Source of the DNA: Phyllostachys edulis
Lineage: Eukaryota; Streptophyta; Magnoliopsida; Poales; Poaceae
Reading direction: 5' to 3'
Length of the DNA stretch: 64,000 nt
Assembly (NCBI GenBank): GCA_036346405.1
Contig: CM070562.1
Span: 66,926,195-66,990,194, forward strand
This document shows, piece after piece, positions 32,160 through 42,030 of this stretch. Made by a program: the position numbers and the translations under genes. Each line of letters opens with the position of its first letter. Position 1 is the stretch's first letter. Below the pieces are notes generated by a model. It was not told the DNA's origin. It searched no databases and saw only the letters and a program-made list of their open reading frames with translations.

Positions 32160-33240
32160 TTGGGTTGTTGTCGGCCCTGAACACCATGAAGCATGGGACG
32201 GAACCCACTAACCAGTGGAACGATGTGCAAACCAAGTGGTGCATGAGGCATCTTACATCGAACTTATTCACGTGGTTCTGCAATCATAAACTTATGAAGA
32301 CATTTAAGGCGTTGTGCCTGCAGAACCAAAGGCGAAAGTTTGAGTCCATCTAAACAGACCTCAAACACCAGACTATGAGGCATACAAGGGAGTCCACTCT
32401 GGAGGTACTGGAGGGACTGCCGGCCACGAGTGGGCAAGCCAGGAGCGCCATAAGTTTCTCACGGTGGATTAATCGCTGCGCTCCTGAGTTGAAGAAATGG
32501 TACCTTCTCTATGATACAGACGGTGCGAGGTACGGGATTATGACGACCAACATGTTCAAAGTGTACAACAGTGTCCTTAAAGGTGTGTGGTGTCTCCCTA
32601 TCACCGCAATCGTGGAGGAGATATGGACTCGCACTATTGGTTACTTTGTCAATAAAGCCACCGCAATGCGGTAGATAGAAGAAGGCCACCAGCGGTCGGA
32701 GAACATGCAGAGGTACATGGATCGGGAGATGTAGAAGGCCCGGATGCACGACATCTGGGTGATTGATGGCCTCGGTAAATCGAGATCGAGCTCTGGCGAA
32801 ATATGTGAACATTCATGCGGGGAAAAGAAAACAGCATACACGTTGGATGATGTGGCGACGTGCACCTGCAACAAGCCGAAGCTCCTGCACAAGCCATGCT
32901 CGCATGTGTACAAGGCATGTACGCAAATGAGGTAGATGTCTATGTCGTACATCTCCGAGTACTACGACATGCAACACCTTTTCGGTGCATGGAGTGCAGA
33001 GTTTCACTCGTACGGCTTGGACATGAACTACCAGGACCTTTGGCGGACGGGTGCAATGGGGTTGAACAAAGGCCTTGAAGACAATAGGGAAGGGTCAAAG
33101 GCGGGCGTGGCGCTTTGAACAATATGGATGTTAGCCAACGTATCGATCTTAGCCGCACGATCAAGTGTAGGATATGCAAGACCTTTGGGCACTCAGTGAG
33201 GTATTGCCCCAACAGACCGAGCTCGTCTAGTCATCATTCA
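32160..33240 (+). pseudogene. MULE (MuDR-like) transposase, C-terminal half
   Basis: The frames read in order WCMRHLTSNLFTWFCN, FSRWINRCAPELKKW, NMFKVYNSVLKGVWCLP and IVEEIWTRTIGYFV, which are typical of the MULE transposase after the DDE core. A SWIM zinc finger CTCNKPKLLHKPCSHVYKAC follows near 32860-32920, then NYQDLWRTG and a zinc knuckle CRICKTFGHSVRYC near 33170. The DDE catalytic core itself is missing upstream, where direct repeat R begins. Stops occur near 32350, 32674 and 32935. A transposase would cut and rejoin element ends; this one cannot. Confidence 0.85.
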
Positions 33241-33309
33241 GTGATATAATTTAATGTATTGTTCGCATTGTTTTGTTCTCTGCAGTGAAACATTTGTTGG
33301 GAATACAAT

Positions 33310-33790
33310 ATGTCGGACTCGTCGGCCAACTTCTACGCGAAGATTTTGCAGAAGCGCAGGTGGCTTGCCAAGCGGGCTAAACGATACCCAGATTTTTCAA
33401 TGAAGGATGTGTCGGTGCAACTAGAGTTTCCACACTCGCAATGTGTGTGCGAATAGCCAGCAAAGATCATTCAGTCGATACAGCCAACTACCTCCGCCCG
33501 GGTGTACTACACGTGTGGGCACCACCTCATAGGTGTCTCTTTCGCACACATTGATTTTGCACTCCCTACGTTGAATTCCATAATTTTTTAACTTCATTCG
33601 CGTGTAATGGTAGCCCGAGATGTGCTGCAAATTCTTTCAGTGGATCGACGGCCCGGAGATGTACGATAGGGCCTTTATGCAACAGAAATACATGCTGAAC
33701 TACGTGATGCGGGCTGAGACCTTCGTGCGATGGAAACCTTACGTACCAGACCCTATTGAGGAGGCACCAAAGGAGCCAGGCGCTTTTAGA
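33310..33790 (+). pseudogene. GRF-type zinc-finger ORF next to the MULE
   Basis: It begins near an ATG at 33310 (MSDSSANFYAKILQKRRW) and includes FPHSQCVCE, YYTCGHH and, from 33621, MCCKFFQWIDGPEMYDRAFM, then VPDPIEEAPKEPGAF. The pattern C-C, Y-x-C, then C-x-FFQW-D is that of plant GRF zinc fingers. The Cys-rich part is split by a stop at 33457 and by an intron-like or inserted piece (33540-33620). It may be an accessory gene of the MULE or a host fragment carried by it; the function is unknown. Confidence 0.5.
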
Positions 33791-34349
33791 TAGACAAGGG
33801 AAGGCTCACACTCGAGACCGGCAGCCATCGAAGCTTCTCCCATCGCCTAGGAGTACTCCATATCGAAGATGTGAGTTACGTACAATTCGCATCCTGATTT
33901 TGTATTTTCCTTTTCATTCTTGTAACATCATGCAATCGTCCAACCCCTATCGTAGAACATGGGGGACTTGACACACGATACCAACGTGGGGAGTCCCGAG
34001 ACATGGGGAAGGAGAAGGCTCCTGCGACTGAGACCGACCGCCGTTGTAGCGTTTTTGGTCACCCGAACGGACTCCATATCGAAGACGTTAGTTATGTAGA
34101 ATTTACATCATGGTTACATTTTTAAGCTGTCTTGTCGGTATACTTACATCATGGAATCGTGGGACATAGACAACTTCGACACTCGCCATCACCGTGGGCA
34201 GTCCCGAGACAAGGGGCGGGAGCTATGGCACTGCGAAGACTACTTCGCATCCTCCTTTATGCCAATTGCAATAAATCCGTGCGTGTATCATCTAATGCGT
34301 GTAAATCGCAATGTACGTTCCAAATGTCATCAATTTTATCTATAAAAAG
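33791..34349. other. MULE flank with short internal duplication
   Basis: Two related pieces, at about 33955-34060 and 34143-34230, share GTGGGCAGTCCCGAGACA-type sequence and an upstream CATATCGAAGA phrase (33857, 34078). No intact frame is recognised. Confidence 0.4.
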
Positions 34350-34359
34350 TTACATGCTG

Positions 34360-34480
34360 GATGAGGTGATGTGGTGCAAATCCGGCCGCCCATAGACCGG
34401 ACAAGGTGACGTGGCGCAAATCCGACCACCCACGGGCCAGACGAGGCAAATCCGGCCGGTCACGGGTCGGACTACGCCAT
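34360..34480 (+). repeat. Tandem repeat, about 40-bp unit
   Basis: Three copies of GTGACGTGGCGCAAATCCG followed by a CCCA-GGCC-GAC segment occur between 34360 and 34480. Confidence 0.7.
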
Positions 34481-34902
34481 GTGTCGCGTCGACAACACGT
34501 TCGGTCGGCCACCATGTGGACGAGACATCAAAAGTGCAAATTCATCATGACATGCGCTATTTGCGTAAAAAACGATCACAACAATGCTATTTGTGCCAAA
34601 AATTCTCCTTCCTGTGCAAAGGGAGGCCTTCTCAAGGGGGCATTGGTGTCGCTAGCTGTGGGGTAGGGGAGACGGGTGCACACGTCGGCCCCGAGTGTGT
34701 CCCTCTATGGCTGACGAGGAACTCCGAACAACATGTTGATTTGAGAGCGGTAATTAAGTTCGCCTCGGCATGGAAGTTCGCCTCCGGCCGAGCCCCCCTT
34801 CACAGTCGGCTGGGCTTTTCCATGGTACTGTGTGATGAGGTCCTCCTGTGTACATAAAATGAGTCGGGGGCTCTCTATGGAGCCCAAAGTTACCAGTGTA
34901 CA

Positions 34903-35540
34903 GCCAATGGCGGAACCAGGAATTTGAGAGATCCAAGGCTAACTTGTAGTGAAAAAAACTACTAAGGCACAATGTGATTCAATAGTCAATATAACTAATG
35001 ATGTCAAATACATTTAAATTTTCATGCTCTAACCAATACAACTAGACAAACATAGATCTAACTTATACAACCAAACAAGCATAGAATACAATATTAATAG
35101 CTTGTACAAACTACTAACAAAGACTCCTGATGCATGTGCACATCGGTGGCTGCCACAAGATATCCAAAACACTGGCACTCCAACCGCTATCAACAACACG
35201 TAAACACAACATAAGTTATAAGATCTTGAATTCAACACAAGTGCAATTATTCATCAATTATCTTATTTCGTAGATCTGTCTTTATGATATTCATGGTTTA
35301 GAAAACTCTCTCAACTGTTGCGGTTGCCATAAGTAATACCAGTGCAAGTGTGATGAGACGATAAACCAATGGGATGATCAAATGTTGTCTAATTTCAACC
35401 AACACGACAACAAGCTCATAAAGACTACCACAACTCAAAAAAATTAAGACTTCTTTTCATGACATCAATGTACATGTTGAGTTGATCATTCAACATATGA
35501 CGATCTTGTAGAGAAAAGTCCATATATAAATACTTGCAAG
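34903..35540 (-). pseudogene. hAT transposase C-terminal remnant
   Basis: At 34905 the + strand has AATGGCGGAACCAGGAATTT, like the CAGTGGCGGAGCCAGG ends of rice hAT elements. On the - strand, around 35270-35400, the frames read LIIPLVYRLITLALVLL then TATVERVF and MNIIKTDLRNKI. This matches the hAT C-terminal dimerisation region (LP-ATATVER-FS), with a stop in place of the Ser. Upstream - strand sequence includes LNMYIDVM and SLNFFELW pieces. The opposite end of the element is not found, so it is truncated at about 35540-35565. Confidence 0.7.
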
Positions 35541-36119
35541 TTCAAGATGAGATTTGATGGGCAATTGGGCAAACCTGGCTGATGTGCTGGCTCGGTGTCG
35601 CGCCTAGCCCATCTCGCCGTGCCTCACAATCCTCACGTCGCACCGCGTTGAGCTCTCGCCATCCCACGCGTCGCCGCGCCTCACCCCGCAGCCCACGCCG
35701 CATCGAGCTCCCGCCGTCACGCTGCGCGGTGGAGGGGCTAGTTAGGGAATGGCTGAAATCAAACTCCATAATTGCCTGGTTGGAGTTACTACTCACGACT
35801 CATCACTTCATTTACTTGGGCTGCCGCTGGGCCTACCGGCTACCACTCAGCCCACGGCCCATGGTTCTCCTCCTCCCGTCCTCCTGTTCTCCAATCTCCA
35901 TGGCTGCTCCTGCTCATGCGAACCAGGCTTTGTACTCCCCTCCTCTATGGGATTTGGTTTGAAGTTGCTGAAAAATAGTTTTAACTTTATTCTACTTCTT
36001 AAAAATTTGCAATGTGGGAATTTTCCCAGATTCGTAGAAATCGAAATGTTTTGGTGAAATATCAATGGAAGTACTGGAACTCTTGCGTTTCCATGTTTTC
36101 TTTGGCTTATGGTAGATTC
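35541..36119. other. GC-rich then AT-rich non-coding DNA
   Basis: At 35585-35740 there is a short internally repetitive GC-rich stretch (CGCCGCGCCTCA and GAGCTC-CGCC pieces) without a recognisable product. The rest looks untranslated or intronic. Confidence 0.45.
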
Positions 36120-36700
36120 CTGGATTCATTGACTTGCAAAAAAGTTACCTGATGGGGCTTCATACCTTCACGAGACATCCAGATATACGGTAAAAAATTG
36201 CATAAAACTTGCACTGCGACCCACGGGCCTAATTCTGTTTGCGCATTATTTCCGGGCTTACAAGCATGCATCTTTTATTCCCGTGTAAGTTTTTTCCCCT
36301 ACTCTTTGTTACGATAATACCGTATTGCTCCATGAAGGACGTGGGCACCAGCATAAAACAGAGCTCCTTGCGCACCCGACCGCCGAGCCCGGTAGCGCGG
36401 GCGTGTAACTCTAGCTTCGGAGGGCAAAAGGGCTGATAAGTTGGGCGGTTCGGCATGACCGGCCCATATCATGTTTACCGTTCCAAAGTTAAGGGCTGGT
36501 CGGCCTCCGGGGCCGGTCAGCGAAGAGGCCAGGGCCTGTGCAGGCCTCGGCCGACCCCAATTTGCTTGGGATTTGGAGCATGGGTCACTGCATACTGCAT
36601 GTCGATGGCCTTTCTTGTCAGCTCTTTTTTTTCCCTCATTTTTTTCTCTCGATTACTTTTGTTCTGGTATCTTTTCTCTGAACAAACAAACGGTCTTAAC
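36120..36700 (+). repeat. Long direct repeat B (first copy)
   Basis: Phrases TGATGGGGCTTCATACC, CTTGCACTGCGACCCACGGG, TATTGCTCCATGAAGGACGT, GCTTCGGAGGGCAAAAG and CTTTCTTGTCAGCTCT occur in the same order at 37370-37960. It carries six-copy repeat copy 4 on the - strand. Non-coding. Confidence 0.82.
36270..36430 (-). repeat. Six-copy non-coding repeat, copy 4
   Basis: On the - strand it reads CTTTTGCCCTCCGAAGCTAG, AGTTACACGCCCGCGCTACC, GGGCTCGGCGG, TTTTATGCTGGTGCCCACG and AATACGGTATTA. These are the same ordered blocks as copies 1 and 2. Confidence 0.7.
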
Positions 36701-37369
36701 TCTGTTAGCCATCAGTCATTAGAAAATTGCGTGTTGTTATTCGATTGCCTGTACTACTACATTTACATGGCAATGGTATTTCAGGTTAGGTGTGAGCGAG
36801 GGACTTGGTTTGAAGTTGGTAAAAATGTTTTAGGCTTATTGTTCACAAATATCTCTTACATTCTGCCTCTTCATGTGTTCTTCTACTTGTTAAAATTTAG
36901 ATGCACATGTTTTTCGTGCTAATAGCTAATGGCTAACAGAGTAATTAGGTTGCTTGATTACAATTTACGTAAAGTTGCAAAGTATGGTGGAGTCATTATT
37001 ATTTTTTTCCAATTCACCATTGGCAGGCCCTGGAGTGGCTTCTATACATAGTATGCTACGCCAAATCTGCATTTGATGGAGAGTCCATGCTGAAGAAACT
37101 TAAAGGCAATTATCGTATTTGAGAGCAACCCAAGTACATTACCGCCGTCAGAGGGCTGATCAAAAAGCCTCTCTAAATGCCAGACCAGATATCACACATG
37201 ATACTTGCATGGTTAGTCGTAGACTGTTGCATGATAAGCTAAAGTCATGTTTGCAATGCGAGAATATTCCTGTTTTTTTAACTTCTCCTGAAACTCTTGT
37301 GTTTCAAACATGCCCTAAGTTTTCTTTGACTGACGTTAAAATCTGTACATTTGGCAGGGCTGGTTTCGT

Positions 37370-37960
37370 TGGGATACAGGGGAAAAAAACCTGATAGGGC
37401 TTCATCAGACATGCCGATATTTCCATGGTACAAAAACTCAGTACTCTTGATTGCATCAAACTTGTATTGCGACCCACGGCCTAACTCTGTTTGTCCATTA
37501 TTTTCGGACTTACGAACATGCCTCTTTTTATTCGCGTATAAGTATTTTTCTTCTCTTTGTTATCATAGTACCGTACTGCTCCATGAAAGACTTGGACACC
37601 AGCATAAAAGAGCTCCTCGCGCACCAGACCGCCGAGACCGGTGGCGCGGTCCTGTAACTCCAGCTTCGGAGGGCAAAAGAGTTAGGGCATGTTTCGGACA
37701 GCTGCTGCTTTTCTAAAAAGAAGATTCCGGCTAGGATGAAGAGCTGAACGCTGAACTAAAGACATTTAACATTTAACGGCAATGGCCGGAGCCAAGGGAG
37801 GAGGAGGAGGAACAGAGGCCGGTTGGGATGGTGCAGGTCTCAGCTGACCCTGAATTATGCTGGGGCGCGGCTTTGGAGCATATGGGCCTTTCTTGTCAGC
37901 TCTCTTTTTTTGCCGATCGATTCCTTCGTATTCTGGTATCTTTTCTCTGAACAAATGGTA
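37370..37960 (+). repeat. Long direct repeat B' (second copy)
   Basis: A diverged copy of 36120-36700, offset by about 1,250 bp, in the same orientation. Confidence 0.82.
37530..37690 (-). repeat. Six-copy non-coding repeat, copy 5
   Basis: On the - strand it reads ACTCTTTTGCCCTCCGAAGC, TGGAGTTACAGGACCGCGCC, TTTTATGCTGGTGTCC and GCAGTACGGTACTATG. Confidence 0.75.
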
Positions 37961-38004
37961 AGTCTGCGTGATTGCAATCAGGGTTCATAGGCTCTTATGA
38001 ACAC

Positions 38005-38565
38005 CATAATTCAGACGAGAGAAAAGTGCACCTTACTTCCTTCAAACTGCGTCATCGTGCCAGCTAACTACTTACCTTTCATTAACTATCAGACTCATAA
38101 ACTTCTCCTTAGAAAATTTTAAACTCTAAACATGTGTCGCTAGCTAGGTTCCTGAAATTGAACATGTTCAGACACTAACATTCCTAAACTGATCAAAGTC
38201 GAATAAGCGACCATACCATGGGGTATGCTAGTCAAGTGCTGGAGTTACGTTGGGTCGACTCTGGTCACTCACCAACTCTCTTTAGCCCTCCAGAGGCTGG
38301 AGTTATGTTGGGTCTGGGCGACCGGGCCCGGCAGTGTAGCTCGGGATGTGTGCCTATTTATGCTGGGTCGATGTCCTTGATTAGCGATATGGGACTAAAC
38401 ATGTCTGATCGGAAAAACAGTGTTTGCTAAGATATCAAAATGGACCCAAGTGTCTGAACATGTTCAGTTTCAGGAGGCTAGCGGCACATGTTAGGAATGT
38501 ATCAACCGGCACATTGAGGCGTACTTTTCTCTCATCTGAATTCTGATATTATAGGAAAATCCTAC
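38005..38565. repeat. Foldback (long inverted repeat) around motif copy 6
   Basis: Two arm segments pair. 38008-38035 (AATTCAGACGAGAGAAAAGT) pairs with 38517-38548, and 38127-38178 (GAACATGTTCAGACAC at its end) pairs with 38448-38493. The left arm has about 70 extra bases between the two blocks. The loop (38186-38440) contains copy 6 of the six-copy repeat. A transcript across it would fold into a long imperfect hairpin. Confidence 0.75.
38270..38400 (+). repeat. Six-copy non-coding repeat, copy 6
   Basis: It reads CAACTCTCTTTAGCCCTCCA, GGCTGGAGTTATG, GACCGGGCCCGGC, CTATTTATGCTGGGTCG, and a TTAGCGATATGGGACTAAAC end. A second short GCTGGAGTTACGTTGGGTCG lies just upstream at 38238. Confidence 0.65.
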
Positions 38566-38995
38566 GAGGCCTGATCGTAACCACGTTAGTTAGACACCTT
38601 CGGAGTTCAGACCTCCCTTTTTTTCATCTAATCTACTCAGAGAATATAACAAAACAAAATACAAGGGAATCGAGCAAAAAAAGAAGAAGAAAAAGAGTTG
38701 ACAAGAGGCTATCCCACACAGACCCGTAGGCACTGGAAGTCACCATGCATCAAGGCCCCATCTAATTCGTGGGCGGCCGAGGACCGTGGGCCGCAAAGCA
38801 GGTCCACTAATGCAAACCCGATAGTACAAACGAAAAACATGTGCATCCTAATTTTATCCTCTTCTAAAGTTGAGTGCATAAGAAGAGCTAGCAAAGATTC
38901 ACATCATTCCGATTGGTTCGTATCGTCCGATAATTGGACATGTCCAGAACGCACGATGATTCGGACGCACTTGGCCGTCTAAAGTCAACCCAGTA

Positions 38996-39200
38996 TAAAG
39001 GGTGTTCGGAACGGCTTCGACTTTTTAATCCCGAAAGCCGTCCCACACAAGGGGTTTTTCTCTCTGACTTTCTCGAAAGCTAGAAGCCGGATTATACGTG
39101 AAAAAGCCGAAAACCACTGCGGGACAGCTTCTCGCGGCTTCCCAGCATCTTCTTCCGAATTTGCCCCCGAAGTTAGGTGGTATTTACCCCCTGAGCCCCT
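38996..39200. repeat. MITE-like dispersed repeat, copy 1
   Basis: It begins GGGTGTTCGGAACGGCTTC and has GCGGCTTCCCAGCATC, then CTTCCGAATTTGCCCCCGA and GGTATTTACC. The same ordered blocks are at 43334-43550. No clear inverted ends or target duplication, so the class is open. Confidence 0.55.
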
Positions 39201-39541
39201 TCGATCGAAAACCACCTACCCCCGTGCGTCGCGTAACGTACGAGCTAATCTATATAGTTTTGAGCTAGGAGGTGTATACTAGAATATGATAAACTCAGTG
39301 CATATATAAACACCAATGATCCAATAGCTAGCCTTCCAATTAGCTAGGTGATCGAATAAACTTAGTCAATAGTCATGCATTATGCATAATCGTGCGCAGT
39401 GAAAAATTCTTTTTTCACCCACTGACTCACTTTTTCATGCGAAGAAGTACAAGGCTACAAGCGGCCGGTGACATGGTTACTCGATGCATTCTCCAAATAG
39501 CACTCACTTGACCATACAGCCTCAACTGTATCACGATGGTA

Positions 39542-40612
39542 TCATGCGGCTAACCGCGCGAGAGCCTCGCCGGCATGCTCCCCGGTGGACTGCCGGAGCC
39601 GCCGGTAGTCGTCGTAGCCGAAAGTCCTGAACCGGCGCGGCCGCTCGGTGCTCACGAACGCCTCCGGCGCGCGCACCATGTCATCCTTGGGCGCCAGCAA
39701 GAAGAGCGCGATCGAGACGCGCGGCACCGCCGCCACGCACTGCACCCGGTGCCTCACATTGAGCAGCGCCCCGTTGCTCCAGGCCTGCACGGCACCAAAC
39801 TCAGGATACCAAAATAGACAAAGAAAGAAATTAGAATTTGGCAGCATCATAATCTACCGTGGCGACGTCGCCGAGGTTGACGAGGAAGGTGCCGGGGAGG
39901 GGATCCACGGGCGCGAACTCGCCGGTGTCCGGGTCCGCCACCTCGAGGCCGCCGACGCAGTCGTCCTCCTGGAGCACGGTGAGGAAGCCGGAGTCCGTGT
40001 GGATCTGCACGCCGGTCTTCCCCACGGTGTCCGCCGTGTAGTTGTACCTGTTGATGCGGAACTGGCACGGCCAGTCCTGGAACGAGCAGTAGGCTTCCTC
40101 CAGGCCGAGGCTCGCGGCCAGCTTCGCTGCGACGTCCACGATCAGCTCGTGCGTCCTCTCGGCGTAGCTCCTGATCGTCTCCCTGCACCAGAATCAAAGT
40201 AATCAGGCATGTCGTGATGGCAGCTTGAAGAGCACCAAGAAATGGCAAGAAAGGTGATTCTCTGTAGCTTCTTTCACCCAATGTGCGGTGGCGCGTCGAG
40301 GGAGGCGCAGAAGGCGTCGACGTCAGCGGGGGACGCGGCATCGTAGAGGCCGAACGCCTCGTACAGCGGGTTCGTGGCGCTGGGCGCGACGTATCCGCTG
40401 CCGGAGATGACGTCGGCGTTGCGGCGCTTGGCGTCGTCGGGGAGGTCGAACAGGGTGCGCACGGCGGCCTTCATGTCGTCCTGGAGCGCGCGCGGCACGC
40501 CGTGGCCGGACACCCGGAAGCAACCCAGGCGCCGGGCTGCGTCCCGCAGCCGGGCGGCCTCCACCGGCGCCTCGCAGGCGAGTGGCAGGTCGATCACCGG
40601 GATCTCCACCAT
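39542..40612 (-). CDS. DAO-like 2-oxoglutarate/Fe(II) dioxygenase (predicted auxin oxidase)
   Basis: Three exons on the - strand: 40612-40278, 40182-39858 and 39784-39542. The introns are 95 and 73 bp, with GTGAAA...GCAG and GTAGAT...GCAG borders. The joined frame is 300 codons plus TGA. I chose the ATG at 40612 (MVEIPVIDLPLA), the family's usual start, not the upstream in-frame ATG. Exon 1 holds the DIOX_N domain. Exons 2-3 hold the 2OG-FeII_Oxy fold with the iron triad (HTD in VQIHTDSGFLTVLQ; His in NVRHRVQ) and the 2-oxoglutarate-binding RxS (PRVSIALF). Length and sequence resemble rice DAO, which converts indole-3-acetic acid to 2-oxo-IAA in the cytosol. At the first junction the expected Arg is Gly (PPHI-G-ETI). 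The substrate is inferred; a GA-oxidase-like role is less likely. It looks intact. Confidence 0.88.
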
Positions 40613-40699
40613 CTTGCGGCTTTGGATTTTGGAATCGTAGCGTCCCCGATTTCGCAATTGGCTGCAATTGACTGCAATGAACAATGACTAAAACAATTG

Positions 40700-40735
40700 A
40701 TCGCATATAACGACGATTAACGACAATATACCCCA
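40700..40735 (-). promoter_or_regulatory. Possible TATA region of the DAO-like gene
   Basis: On the - strand GTTATATGCG (near 40709) and GGGGTATATTG (near 40728) lie about 95-120 bp upstream of the ATG, a usual distance. Both are weak matches and I cannot choose between them. Confidence 0.3.
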
Positions 40736-41584
40736 ATTAACAAGCGATAGCGGGGACAGGGCGGTGGCTTGCGGTGGTGTTTGTCGGGGGGAAAAGAAGG
40801 AAATTTCGGCATCACGAGTTGAGAGGAACATGGCACACACAGCACTCAAACGTGCACCTAAACGGTTTCGGTTAGAGCGTGTGTGACTTAGTGGATTCTC
40901 GCCTTGTCATGTCAGTGTGTACCTCTTCCATACCAGACAAACGCATCCAAAACTTTAGACTGCAACTTCAAATACTTGTACAGCCAGCTTGGTCCGTTTG
41001 TCCCAAAAGCAGATGGTGCAAATCCTTTTCAACAGGGTAACGAAGTGGCGACATGTCAGCGAGTGAAGGCTGGCCAGTGTTTCTTCCATGTCTGTTACAG
41101 CATGGCATTTTTTTGAAAAGGGATACCCAGTTTTTATAAAGTGAAATAACAATTCTTACAAAGTAGCAGACAGAGAACGCTGACGCTGAGGATATCAGCT
41201 TACATATAACAAGCGAGGAGCACAAGGAAAGCATGGCATGTTTTGGTTTCCCGCATGCGCAGAAATCCATGGATTTAAGAGATCTGAAGTTGCCTTTGTC
41301 GGGAGCGGAAGATATGTCATCCCCTCCCTGTGATCTTGTCTTCTGAATGGACAAAACGAATGATGATGGAAGGAAGTTAGAGACGACACGGAACCTTCGA
41401 ACAGAGCAGACACGTGAAAAAGCAAAAAAAAAAAAAAAAAGCTTGAAAACTGACAGCATGGTATATCGGTGGTGAAATGTCATGTTGATTCTTGGCCCAC
41501 AAACGTCCCTGGTCAGTGTGTAATTCAGCTTTTCCAACCGTAGTCAGAGCGACAATATCTGTTTTTGTCATCTGTCCTGTATGG
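40736..41584. other. Intergenic DNA; likely 3' UTR of the leftward membrane-protein exons
   Basis: It holds no supported gene. A - strand frame at 40968-41537 is low-complexity (a Phe run from the poly-A tract at 41427-41443) and has no domain. The part near 41584 would be the 3' UTR of the exon ending at 41585. Confidence 0.45.
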
Positions 41585-42030
41585 CTATTCCATCTTGAAT
41601 TTCTTAGTGAGCATATTATTAGTAGCTGACAAGCAGGCGATTCCAAGCAGCACCACAGCTATCACAAAAACTGCAGACAAAAAAGGACAATGATTCAATG
41701 AGGATGTCCGATATCAAAGACTATACCCGTGTCCACGTATAGAAGTTCCCTTCCCTTTCCGCTACTTGCTAACGCTTGCCACGCACGTCGCCTTCTACTC
41801 GGCTCTTGTCTATTATTTACTACTACGATTATTGTTATGGCCAGCTTTCATTTTGACTCAGGTGCATGCGTGGCATCACGTGCAGGCCGATTGATGTGGT
41901 CGGCTGTGTCCTATTCGATACTAACAAAGAGTTTTATGAACACGAAAACTCCGTCGTAACCAACATTTAGGTGCACCAATTTTTATATAAAAAACCCTTT
42001 TAGAAAAAAATTATAGGTGCACGATAGTGA

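Noticed and set aside
39648..40687. + strand frames of 134-184 codons across the DAO-like gene
   Set aside because: Antisense to conserved dioxygenase exons; GC-rich third positions keep the opposite strand open.
40968..41537. 189-codon - strand frame
   Set aside because: Contains a Phe run from a poly-A tract, has no domain and lies in likely 3' UTR; composition explains it.
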